Positions 52,072-64,000 of a stretch of DNA of 64,000 nucleotides are shown piece by piece. The notes beneath the pieces are model-generated. The model saw only the letters and a list, made by a program, of their open reading frames with translations. It was not told the DNA's origin and did not search any database. Position 1 is the stretch's first letter, and every line of letters begins with the position of its first letter. Origin of the DNA: Arthrobacter gandavensis (GTDB taxonomy: Bacteria; Actinomycetota; Actinomycetes; Actinomycetales; Micrococcaceae); the NCBI RefSeq assembly GCF_009192735.1, contig NZ_VTFU01000001.1, forward strand, positions 992,001-1,056,000, in the 5' to 3' direction. The translations under genes were made by a program, and so were the position numbers.

Positions 52072-53895
52072 GTTGACCCTGACGGTCATCATGCCCTTGG
52101 AATTGCTTTGGATTACCTGAATCTTGGTTCCGGTTCCGGCCACCAGCACACTTGCCTGCGGATTCGCGGGATCGTAGTAGGCATTCGGGTTGGTGTCGTC
52201 GAAGACGGCTATGCCGGGACGGGACGGCACCTTCAGAGTGGTCAGGCCCGCCGGTGTTTCACGGTGCAGGCTGATCGGGTCAGTAGCTTCCTTGCCGAAC
52301 GTGGCATCGAAGCTCTGAATACGGTTGCGCACCAAGGTTCCGTCAGACCACAGCAGGCTTTGGGGACGGGCATCCACGGGAAGGGCCAGTCCGGCACCGG
52401 GGTGCTGGCGGGTGTTGTTGTTGCGCTGCCCGGCGTTCCAGTACGTAATGAGCAACCCGTTCTGGTACGGGTAGTGTTCCACCGTGTCCGGCGCGCTGAC
52501 ACCCCAGCCGAAGTTGTACGGTCCGGTCTGCAGTGTGCTGTCATAGCCTGCGTACTGCCGGTTCTCGGCAATGTAGTAGCGGCCGTTCCCCTGGGCGTCG
52601 CGGGGAAGCGTCACCACCAGGGCCTGCTGTTTCTTCGTGGCGTGGTACGAGGCACCGAGCATATGCGTGGACTTTTCGCCGGCCGATGCCACCTCATAGT
52701 CCAGCCATCCCAGCTGGAGTTTCTCCCAGGCTCCCATGTGGTTGGGTGTGGTGCCGATGGAACCGTCACCGTGGCCCAGCCAGGAACCTGAACTCATCAG
52801 CGTCCAGAAACCGGTGCCGTTCTCTCCTCCGCTGGTGTCATACAGGTCCGGCAGCCCCAGGTCATGGGCGTATTCGTGGGCAAAGACACCGAGACCGCCG
52901 TTTTCCGGTTCCGTGGTGTAATCGCGGATCCACACATCGGAGTCCCCGATCTTGACTCCGCCGAAGAGGTTGTCAGCAGGGCCCTGCGTGCCCCGGCCGG
53001 CCTGACCTGCGGACCAGCGGTGCGACCAGATAGCCGACGACGGCGCACCGGCTTCTTCACCCTCTCCGGCATGGATGGCCTGGAAGTGGTCGATGTAGCC
53101 GTCCGGCTCATCGAAGTTTCCGTTGTTGTTGTAGTCGTAGCGGTCCCACTGATCGAAAGCGGCAAGGTACGCATCGATGTCCGCCGGGCTCTTGCCCTCA
53201 GCGAGCTGGGCGTCGTACCACGCGTTTGCCGCATCCTGGATGAAACGGGTCATGTCCGTCTGGCTCTCGGTCTCACCGTAGCTGGCCGAGTTGTAGGGGA
53301 CGGTAACCCAGTCGCTGACGTCACCGGCCACTGTGTACCGGCCGCTGGAGAGCTCCTCATACAAGGTCGTCAGTGACTCGCCCTGAGGATCGAAGAACAT
53401 GTCCAGATAATGCTCCCGGTCAAAGTCCGGCTCCCAATACGTCGAGTTGTCCGTACTGCGGTCCGGCGCCGGAATCTGGTTCTGCACCGGCCCCGGGGCG
53501 GCATTCGGGAACCGTGGATCGCTCTGGCTGCCGAAGCCAATGAGGAAGGACAGGATCTGGTCACTGTCCTCAAGGCCATACTCGGCCCACTGGCCGGGAG
53601 CCACCTCCACCGATTGGGAGCCGCCCCGGACCGCAGGCTGCTTCTCGCCGCGGACGACCTGCTCCACGGCTTGCTGGTTCAGGGTCCGGCGTTCATCGGC
53701 CGCCTGATCCGGCCGGTCATCCATCCGGGCCAGGGTGCCTGCCGCGTCAGGGGAGCCCGTTGCGGTGGCGCGGATCTGGTCCGACGGCGGTGAGGCCGGA
53801 GCGGCCGTAGCCGCCATCGGAGAGAGCAGAAGTGCGCTGCCCACGGCAAGGACTGTGGCCCGCCGTGCCTTTCTGCGCGTGTTGTAACTGGTCAC
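52069..53895 (-). CDS. Secreted M6-family metalloprotease (immune inhibitor A-like)
   Basis: 608 residues from GTG at 53895 with AAGGGGA upstream. Signal peptide: RRKARRATVLAVGSALLLSP then AATAAPA cleavage region. Zinc site HEYAHDLGLPDLYD: His340, Glu341, His344, with the family's Gly and Asp. A calcium-type loop DYNNNGNFDEPDGYID lies before it. Immune inhibitor A proteases of Bacillus degrade host antibacterial proteins and matrix; in a soil actinomycete general protein digestion is more likely. Shorter than InhA (about 790), lacking the C-terminal MAM-like part. Confidence 0.93.
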   Translation of the reverse strand: MTSYNTRRKARRATVLAVGSALLLSPMAATAAPASPPSDQIRATATGSPDAAGTLARMDDRPDQAADERRTLNQQAVEQVVRGEKQPAVRGGSQSVEVAPGQWAEYGLEDSDQILSFLIGFGSQSDPRFPNAAPGPVQNQIPAPDRSTDNSTYWEPDFDREHYLDMFFDPQGESLTTLYEELSSGRYTVAGDVSDWVTVPYNSASYGETESQTDMTRFIQDAANAWYDAQLAEGKSPADIDAYLAAFDQWDRYDYNNNGNFDEPDGYIDHFQAIHAGEGEEAGAPSSAIWSHRWSAGQAGRGTQGPADNLFGGVKIGDSDVWIRDYTTEPENGGLGVFAHEYAHDLGLPDLYDTSGGENGTGFWTLMSSGSWLGHGDGSIGTTPNHMGAWEKLQLGWLDYEVASAGEKSTHMLGASYHATKKQQALVVTLPRDAQGNGRYYIAENRQYAGYDSTLQTGPYNFGWGVSAPDTVEHYPYQNGLLITYWNAGQRNNNTRQHPGAGLALPVDARPQSLLWSDGTLVRNRIQSFDATFGKEATDPISLHRETPAGLTTLKVPSRPGIAVFDDTNPNAYYDPANPQASVLVAGTGTKIQVIQSNSKGMMTVRVN

Positions 53896-54217
53896 GTGAT
53901 CCCCTTAGTGCGAAATGGAGCGAGCGGAAGTGAGATGGGATCAAAGTACGGGTATTCCGGGTTTTCGCAGAAATGACAAGCATCATTACTGGTATTTCGG
54001 GAAAAATACCCGCAGTTACCACTTGTGCTCTTTTAAATTTGGGGGTTTCACGGTAAAGAACCTGTTTGCAGGGGCTATGCAGCATGGAAAATTCAGCAGG
54101 GCCGGATAAATCAGTCGTGTATTCCTTCGACTCCGCTTGGTGACTTCCTCTCGAACGGAACCGTGGCGCGGGGAAATCGGCCCAGCTTTTCACGGGTTCC
54201 CGCCGGGTAATCTTCGG
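53896..54217. promoter_or_regulatory. AT-rich regulatory region upstream of the M6 protease
   Basis: 322 bp without a gene, clearly less GC-rich than the surroundings around 53935-54110. It contains GGTATTT-CGGGAA-AAATACC (53991-54010), a 7-bp inverted repeat, and a related half at GGGTATTCC (53950). Likely holds the protease promoter on the minus strand and operator sites; no binder is known. Confidence 0.45.
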
Positions 54218-54736
54218 TTACTCCCCCGTTGTTCCGTCCAGGAGTTCGCGCACAATGTCCAGGTGCCCGCAGTGCCGTCCGGTTTCCTCGATCATGTGCG
54301 TGAGAATCCAACGGACGTTATGCCCGGAGGGGTTGTGGGGACTCACGTCGTCGAGACTGTAGCGGGAGAGCACCTCCCGGGATTCGGCGCAGGCGTCCTC
54401 GTAGTCCTTGATGATCCCGGCCAGGCTATCGTCGGGCCCCACCAGGAATTCGCCGTCGGGCTCCTCGTCGCTCCACCGGGTGGGTACACCGTCCTGACCG
54501 TCGAGGCGTTCGCGGAACCAGGACCGCTCAACGTCGGCCAAATGCCGCAGCAGCCCGGACACAGTGGTCAGGGACGGCAGGACCCGGCGCGCGGCATCGG
54601 CGTCACTCAATCCCTGGGCCTTGAACACGGCAGTGGCCCTGAGGAAGTCGAGGAAACCGCACAGGATTTCCCGTTCACTTCCAGCGTTCGGTGGTTCTGG
54701 CCGGGTGTCGATTACGGGCTGCGGCTCCTGGGTCAT
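54218..54736 (-). CDS. DinB-family protein (DUF664 type)
   Basis: 172 residues from ATG at 54736 (GAGGA upstream). Four-helix DinB pattern: metal His in LLRHLADVERSWFRERL, and C-terminal HMIEETGRHCGHLDIVRELLDG with two more His. Such proteins often are mycothiol-dependent transferases or hydrolases in actinomycetes; the activity here is unknown. Confidence 0.9.
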   Translation of the reverse strand: MTQEPQPVIDTRPEPPNAGSEREILCGFLDFLRATAVFKAQGLSDADAARRVLPSLTTVSGLLRHLADVERSWFRERLDGQDGVPTRWSDEEPDGEFLVGPDDSLAGIIKDYEDACAESREVLSRYSLDDVSPHNPSGHNVRWILTHMIEETGRHCGHLDIVRELLDGTTGE

Positions 54737-54766
54737 GGCGTTTATCCTCGTTGTCTCGGGTGGGCA

Positions 54767-54830
54767 TTGTCGGGGTATGCCGGGGCATTTGTGGGCGGAG
54801 TACAAGGCCGGCGTTGTCGGGGCATGCCCG
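54767..54830. repeat. Repeat of TTGTCGGGG(C/T)ATGCC
   Basis: TTGTCGGGGTATGCCG at 54767 and TTGTCGGGGCATGCCCG at 54814, with GGGGCATTTG between them. The copies contain GGCATGCC-like palindromic cores. Situated between the DinB start and the lacZ stop. Confidence 0.55.
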
Positions 54831-54847
54831 AACCGGCGGCACCGTCC

Positions 54848-58943
<4,096 letters not shown>

Positions 58944-58947
<4 letters not shown>

Positions 58948-59921
58948 GAGGACTTCCTGTTCGTCAGCTTGAGGAAGGTGAAGGAGAGAGCAAAGGCGAC
59001 GACGGCGATCAGGACCGCCTGCGCCGCGGCGACGTTGTACTCGTTGTAGGCAAACGCCGTCGTGTACGCGCTGAGGTTTGGCGTGTACTGGCTGTCGATG
59101 GCCGGCGATACGGTTTTGAGGACCTGCGCCTCAGCGAAAAGCTGCAGGGTGCCGATGATGGAAAAAACGGTGGTCAGCAGCAGTGCCGGCCGGATCAGCG
59201 GCAGCTGGATGCTGCGCGCCACCCGCCAGGTGGAGGCACCGTCAACGCGGGCCGCCTCGTACAGCTCCGTTGGAATCGCTTTCAGCTGGGCAACAATGAT
59301 GAGCATGTTGTAGCCGGTGTAGCTCCAGAGGACGATGTTGGCGATGGACCACAGAACCGTTGACGGGCCCAGGAAGTCGGGTGTCAGACCCACCAGGGCG
59401 GCCACATCAAAGAGCGGGCTCAGCCCCGGTATGTACAGGAAGGACCACAGGATCGTGGCGATGACACCGGGCACTCCATAGGGCAGGAAGTACGCCGCCC
59501 GGAAAAAGGATGGCCACTTTGCCGACGCCGACTCAAGCATCAGGGCCAGCGCCGTGCACAGAACGATCATGACCGGGACCTGCACGGCGCCGAACAGGAG
59601 CATGCGGCCAATGGAAGCGGTGAAATTGCCGTCTTCCAGTGCTTGGGCGTAGTTGGAGAACCCGGCGAAGCCGCTGGTAATGCCGTCTTCACCGAAGAGT
59701 CCGCTGCGGGTGACCTTCGTGAAACTGGAGCCGATGGCCACGATGATCGGCAGCACGAAGGTCAGGACGAAGAGAGCCAGGAAGGGCGCCAGCAGCATCC
59801 AAGGGGCCCGTGCGGTGGCCGCGTTCCGACTGGCGGGACGCGCCGGCCGCCGGGTGCTGCTGTCCGCCGCGGGCGCCCGGGCCGGATCGGGCGTACGGAC
59901 CGGATCAATCGCGGCGCTCAT
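58944..59921 (-). CDS. Carbohydrate ABC transporter permease (MalF-type)
   Basis: 325 residues; six membrane helices, Ala/Pro/Arg-rich N terminus. EAA loop: YEAARVDGASTWRVARSIQLPLIRPA. Pairs with the following permease. No ATPase gene is in the operon; a shared MsiK-type ATPase encoded elsewhere is the usual actinobacterial solution. Confidence 0.94.
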
Positions 59922-61258
59922 GCCTGCTCCTTACGGATAGTCAGACCCTTGTTCTCGAAAACGGTCATGATTTGCCGTTCCGACTCGGCGATCGAATCCA
60001 CCAGGCTGGTTCCCGAGGTCTTGCGGCGGAAACCGTCGCTGAGGATGTTGAAGGACTGCTGGGTGGTGGGCCACCATGACCAGTCCGGATTTTGCTCCTT
60101 GGCAGCCGGAACGAAAATTTCCCGGTTGTAGGCCTGGCCGCTGAAGAACTCGGAACCGCTCTGCCGGGACGTGCCGATGAAGTCCTTCGCCGGGGACCAC
60201 CCGATGCCGCTGTTGGCGATCATCGCGTCGATCCCTTCCTTCGACGTCGTCATCCAAACCGCGAATTCCAGCGCCTCCCGCGGATGCTTGCTGCTGGACA
60301 TCACCGCCGCCGTCGAACCTCCGAGGTAGCTGGAGCCGAATCCGGAGCCTTCCCAGACCGGCATGCGCGCGCCCTTCCATTTCCCGGCGCCGCCGCTGAC
60401 ACCCTCCACGAGCGCGTCTCCCCAGCTGGCCGTGACGACAGACGCGATCTTTCCCTGGGAGGCCGCGGCGAACCAGGCCGGAGTGTAGGCACCGTACCCG
60501 ATCTGGACCAGGTCCTTGTCGATCGCCTGATCAAAGAAGTCAGCAACCTGGAGGGTGGCATCATCGGTCATGTTGATGACCCAGCCGTCTTCCTCGGCCC
60601 TAAACCATTGGGCACCGGCCTGGCCTGCCAGTGCGGCAAAGACCGAGGCATCAGCCAGTGGGAAGCAGTCGATATAGACGTCGAGCCCGCGGAGTTCCGC
60701 AGCAACCTCAGCCCATTCGGGCCACGTGCGCGGGGTGCCCGTGACGCCCACCGTGCTGAAGACTTCGGGCTGGTAGAACATCGCCATCGGACCGGAGTCC
60801 TGCGGGATCGCATAGACGCCGTCCATGTAGCTGACCTGCTGCCACAGGGTCTCGTCATACAGCGGTGCGTACTCGTTGGCGCCGTACCGCGAGAGGTCGA
60901 CCAGCCCGTTGACCAGCATGAATTCCGGAATCGAGCGCATTTCGACCTGGCCGATGTCCGGGCCGGCGCCGGCGGCCAGCGCGGAGTAGAGCTTCTGGTA
61001 ACCGCCTTGGTTGCCGCCCGGGATCCAAGTTGCTTCCACCTGCACGTTGGGATTGGCGGCATTCCAGACGTCCAGGACCTTTTGCAGGTCCTTCAGCCAT
61101 GCCCAGTAGGAAAGGGTGATCTTCTCCCCGCCCGCCGGTGCGATGGTTGGTGCCGTATTCACCGACACGGTCCCGGGTGTGCTGCAGGCGGAGAGGAACC
61201 CTCCCGCCGCTGCTCCCAGACCTGCGCCGAGCAATTGCCTGCGGCTGAATGCAGCCAT
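59918..61258 (-). CDS. Extracellular sugar-binding lipoprotein
   Basis: 446 residues from ATG at 61258 (AAGGAAG upstream); the longer ORF to 61330 lacks a ribosome site. Twin-arginine-like SRRQLLG then GGFLSAC lipobox with Cys at about residue 25. Family 1 binding-protein pattern: KITLSYWAWLKD, EVRS-type IGQVEMRSIPEF, YAIPQDSGPMAMFYQPEVF. Captures an oligosaccharide, probably a beta-galactoside given lacZ in the same operon. Confidence 0.93.
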   Translation of the reverse strand: MAAFSRRQLLGAGLGAAAGGFLSACSTPGTVSVNTAPTIAPAGGEKITLSYWAWLKDLQKVLDVWNAANPNVQVEATWIPGGNQGGYQKLYSALAAGAGPDIGQVEMRSIPEFMLVNGLVDLSRYGANEYAPLYDETLWQQVSYMDGVYAIPQDSGPMAMFYQPEVFSTVGVTGTPRTWPEWAEVAAELRGLDVYIDCFPLADASVFAALAGQAGAQWFRAEEDGWVINMTDDATLQVADFFDQAIDKDLVQIGYGAYTPAWFAAASQGKIASVVTASWGDALVEGVSGGAGKWKGARMPVWEGSGFGSSYLGGSTAAVMSSSKHPREALEFAVWMTTSKEGIDAMIANSGIGWSPAKDFIGTSRQSGSEFFSGQAYNREIFVPAAKEQNPDWSWWPTTQQSFNILSDGFRRKTSGTSLVDSIAESERQIMTVFENKGLTIRKEQA

Positions 61259-61364
61259 GTGCCGATCACTTCCTTGTGTGGGCAGAATGTCCTCGTGCTG
61301 ACACGGTTCGCCCTTCTGCGAAGCCGCCAAAGAGGTACTAGAACGCTACACAGGCATCAAAAGT

Positions 61365-61401
61365 AACACCAGCCCCACAAAAGACCTGTGGGGCTGGTGT
61401 T
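61365..61401 (-). terminator. Terminator after the UvrA-like gene
   Basis: AACACCAGCCCCACA (61365-61379) pairs perfectly with TGTGGGGCTGGTGTT (61387-61401), loop of seven bases; on the minus strand TTACTTTTG follows. It also separates uvrA from the promoter of the sugar operon. Confidence 0.88.
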
Positions 61402-61437
61402 ATCTATTCTTGATCTTCAGCTGGGGACGGCTCCGGT

Positions 61438-63981
61438 TCAGGGCAGCGCCTTCAGGGCGGCCGCCAGGTACGACGACGTCCGGCTGGCTGAGCAGGCCGC
61501 CACGTCGGCGGGCGTGCCGGCGCAGATAACGCGGCCGCCGTCGTCTCCTCCGGCCGGGCCCATGTCGATGACCCAGTCCGCGGAGGCCACCACGTTCATG
61601 GAATGCTCCACCACCACGACGGTGTTTCCGGCGTCCACGAGGCGGTTGAGCTGGGCCAGCAGCAGGCGGACGTCCTGGGGATGCAGTCCGGTGGTGGGTT
61701 CATCGAGCAGGTAGAGGGTGTGGCCGCGGCGGGCACGCTGCAGCTCGGTGGCCAGCTTGATGCGCTGCGCTTCACCGCCGGACAGCTCGGTGGCGGGCTG
61801 GCCCAGGCGCAGGTACCCAAGGCCGACGTCGAGCAGGGTCCGCAGGCTGCGTGCCGCCGCCGGTACGTCGGCGAGGAACTCGGCGGCCGTTTCCACCCGC
61901 ATGGCCAGCACATCGGCAATGCTCTTGCCGCGGTAGGTCACTTCGAGGGTTTCCTCGTTGTAGCGGGCGCCGTGACACTGCGGGCATGGCCCGTAGGTGC
62001 CGGGCAGGAACAGCAGCTCGACGGCGAGGAACCCCTCGCCCTGGCAGGTCTCGCACCGCCCGCCGGCCATGTTGAACGAGAAACGGCCGGCGTTGTAACC
62101 GCGTGCCCGGGATTCATCAGTGGCGGCGTAGAGCTTGCGGACGGCGTCGAACAGTCCGGTGTAGGTGGCCAGGTTGGAGCGCGGCGTGCGGCCGATGGGC
62201 CGCTGGTCCACCTTCACGAGGCGGTCCAGATGCTCCAGCCCGGCAATGTCGCGCACCGAGGCGCCGGGGTCGACGTCGTCGTCCGCCTCTGTTTCGGGAT
62301 CCTCCGCAACTGCCGGGGAACCGTTGACGTGCTCCCCCACCGTTTCGGCCAGGACCTGGCTGACCAGCGTGGATTTTCCTGACCCGGAAACGCCGGTGAC
62401 GGCGGTGAGCACGCCCAGCGGAATCTCGGCGTCGAGCTCCTTCAGGTTGTGCCGGGAAATGCCCTTGAGGTTCAGCCACTGCCCGGGAGTGCGCCGGGCG
62501 GGGGCGATTTCCTCGGCCTCGCCGAACAGGAAGGGCCGGGTCGCGCTTTCGGCAACATCCGCAAGCCCGGCCACCGGGCCGCTGTACAGCACCGTGCCGC
62601 CGCCGTCGCCGGCCTGCGGTCCCACGTCCACGATCCATTCGGCGCTGCGGACCACGTCCATGTTGTGCTCGACGACGAACACCGAGTTCCCGGCGTCCTT
62701 CAGCTCCTGCAGCACGGCGAGCAGGGGTTCGGCGTCTGCCGGGTGCAGGCCGGCGGAAGGCTCGTCGAGCACGTAGATGACGCCGAACAGGCCCGAGCGC
62801 AGCTGGGTGGCAATCCGCAGCCGCTGCATCTCCCCCGGTGAAAGTGTGGGGGTAGCGCGGGACAGGCTCAGGTAGCCCAGCCCCAGGTCAATGAGCACCT
62901 GCAGCCGGGACAGCAGGTCGCGGGTGATCGTGACGGCAACTTCGGTGTCTTCGTTGGAGGCCTTGGCCCGGGAGGCGGTGCCCGCGGCCTTCAGCTCCGC
63001 CGTCGGCCGAATGATGTCCGCGAGCTCACCGAGGGTGGCGCCGTTCAGTTCGGCAATGTTCCGGCCGGCAAAGGTGACGGCGAGCGCTTCGGGACGCAGG
63101 CCGGCGCCGCCGCAGACCGGGCAGGGGCCGGAGACCATGTACTCCAGCACCCGCTTGCGCATCTGCTCGCTGCCGGAATCCGCCAGGGTATGCAGCACGT
63201 AGGACTTCGCGCTCCAGAAGCGGCCCTTGTACGGCTTGGCCACGCGGTCGCGCTGCGGGGTGATCATGACCACGGGCTGCTCGTCGGTGAACAGGATCCA
63301 GTCGCGGTCCTTCTTCGACAGCTTCTTCCACGGCACGTCGACGTCATAGCCGAGCTGGATGAGGATGTCGCGCAGGTTCTTGCCCTGCCAGGCGCCGGGC
63401 CATGCGGCAATGGCGCCGTCGCGGATGCTCAGCTCCGGATTCGGAACCAGCGAATCCTCGGTCACGGTGTGGGCAATCCCCAGGCCGGAGCACTCGCGGC
63501 AGGCACCCGCGGCCGTGTTGGGCGAGAACGCATCCGAGTCCAGGCTGCCCGGTTCGGCATCCGCCGGATAGGTGCCGCCGCGGGAAAACAGCATGCGCAT
63601 GGAGTTCGACAGTGTGGTCAGCGTGCCCACGGTGGAACGGGAACTGGGGGTGCCGCGGCGCTGCTGCAGCGCGACGGCGGGAGGCAGGCCGGTGATCTGC
63701 TCCACCTTGGGCGTGTGACCCTGGGACAGCAGCCGGCGCGCGTAGGGTGCCACGGACTCGAAGTAGCGGCGCTGGGCCTCGGCGTAAATGGTGCCGAAGG
63801 CCAGCGAGGACTTGCCCGAACCGGAGACGCCGGTGAAGGCCACTATCGCGTCCCGTGGGATATCGACGTCGACGTCGCGCAAGTTGTTCTCCTGCGCTCC
63901 GCGCACCCGCACCATGCCGTTGGTGCCGGGATCAGTGCTTTGGTTGCGGGTGTTTTCCGGGGTCAGCTCAGCGATACTCAT
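61438..63981 (-). CDS. UvrA-family ABC ATPase (UvrA2-like)
   Basis: 847 residues, about 100 fewer than canonical UvrA. Two ABC halves: Walker A GVSGSGKSSL (near residue 52) and GVSGSGKSTL (middle); signatures TLSPGEMQRLR and ELSGGEAQRIK; Walker B YVLDEPSAGLHP and YLLDEPTTGLHP. Zinc sites CRECSG, CPVCGGAG, CETCQGEG and CPQCHG. Size and the short insert after the first Walker A match class II UvrA, linked in Streptomyces and Deinococcus to tolerance of DNA-damaging drugs rather than main excision repair. The start lies 19 bp from the window edge. Confidence 0.87.
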   Translation of the reverse strand: MSIAELTPENTRNQSTDPGTNGMVRVRGAQENNLRDVDVDIPRDAIVAFTGVSGSGKSSLAFGTIYAEAQRRYFESVAPYARRLLSQGHTPKVEQITGLPPAVALQQRRGTPSSRSTVGTLTTLSNSMRMLFSRGGTYPADAEPGSLDSDAFSPNTAAGACRECSGLGIAHTVTEDSLVPNPELSIRDGAIAAWPGAWQGKNLRDILIQLGYDVDVPWKKLSKKDRDWILFTDEQPVVMITPQRDRVAKPYKGRFWSAKSYVLHTLADSGSEQMRKRVLEYMVSGPCPVCGGAGLRPEALAVTFAGRNIAELNGATLGELADIIRPTAELKAAGTASRAKASNEDTEVAVTITRDLLSRLQVLIDLGLGYLSLSRATPTLSPGEMQRLRIATQLRSGLFGVIYVLDEPSAGLHPADAEPLLAVLQELKDAGNSVFVVEHNMDVVRSAEWIVDVGPQAGDGGGTVLYSGPVAGLADVAESATRPFLFGEAEEIAPARRTPGQWLNLKGISRHNLKELDAEIPLGVLTAVTGVSGSGKSTLVSQVLAETVGEHVNGSPAVAEDPETEADDDVDPGASVRDIAGLEHLDRLVKVDQRPIGRTPRSNLATYTGLFDAVRKLYAATDESRARGYNAGRFSFNMAGGRCETCQGEGFLAVELLFLPGTYGPCPQCHGARYNEETLEVTYRGKSIADVLAMRVETAAEFLADVPAAARSLRTLLDVGLGYLRLGQPATELSGGEAQRIKLATELQRARRGHTLYLLDEPTTGLHPQDVRLLLAQLNRLVDAGNTVVVVEHSMNVVASADWVIDMGPAGGDDGGRVICAGTPADVAACSASRTSSYLAAALKALP

Positions 63982-64000
63982 CCATTCCAGCGTATCGAGG

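Noticed and set aside
61320-61345. LacI-type operator before the sugar ABC/lacZ operon
   Set aside because: Only a loose TAG-N4-CTA symmetry is seen and no LacI gene lies in the window.

Overview
The window comes from a high-GC actinomycete. Codon use, GTG/TTG starts, tight ATGA overlaps, a DUF3000-RNase D pair, an actinobacterial RF3 and a DUF222/HNH gene all fit the Micrococcaceae, most likely Arthrobacter in the broad sense. This is inference from gene content, since no rRNA is present.

Layout. 1-2.3 kb (minus strand): start of fmt, def, a PD-(D/E)XK nuclease-like gene and tRNA-Val(CAC). 2.9-3.6 kb: a six-gene tRNA array, Gly-Cys-Val-Gly-Val-Gly, closed by a strong terminator. 3.9-6 kb: a DUF222/HNH endonuclease gene and a small MT0933-type antitoxin-like protein. 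6.1-13.7 kb: housekeeping genes, including ZapE-like ATPase, rhodanese, SufE, YbaK, CPBP protease, alpha/beta hydrolase, MsrB and a flavin reductase. 14.1-22.5 kb: a complete V/A-type ATPase operon, G-C-I-K-F-E-A-B-D, whose first gene encodes a protein with the ligand pattern of encapsulated ferritin (EncFtn). 22.5-33.1 kb: an SDR gene facing a sugar-acid catabolic operon with a TRAP transporter, fuconate-dehydratase-type enolase, ketoglutarate-semialdehyde-type dehydrogenase, FAH-fold enzyme, GntR/FCD regulator and SDR. 33.2-40.6 kb: thiolase, P-loop kinase-like protein, ArsR-type regulator plus MFS exporter, RF3, PadR plus HAAS-like membrane protein, and SdpI-like protein. 40.8-47.8 kb: DUF6421-SDR-threonine aldolase, sarcosine-oxidase-type flavoprotein, DUF3000 and RNase D. 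47.8-54.7 kb: small membrane proteins, GNAT, SRPBCC, a second MFS, a secreted M6 metalloprotease and DinB. 54.8-61.3 kb (minus): a sugar ABC importer plus GH2 beta-galactosidase. 61.4-64 kb: a UvrA-family ATPase.

How they work together. Nine V-ATPase subunits are translationally coupled and could build a whole rotary proton pump. The ferritin-like gene 68 bp upstream, with no encapsulin shell gene in the window, is the most unusual association seen here. In the sugar-acid operon, uptake by TRAP, dehydration, further conversion to an alpha-keto semialdehyde and oxidation to a TCA intermediate form a plausible non-phosphorylative route. L-fuconate and D-arabinonate are the best substrate guesses from active-site residues. 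In the beta-galactoside operon, binding protein, two permeases and LacZ are joined by 4-nt overlaps; the ABC ATPase is not encoded in this window.

A repeated promoter layout, TANNNT then exactly six bases then the start codon with no clear Shine-Dalgarno, occurs before at least five genes and suggests leaderless transcripts.
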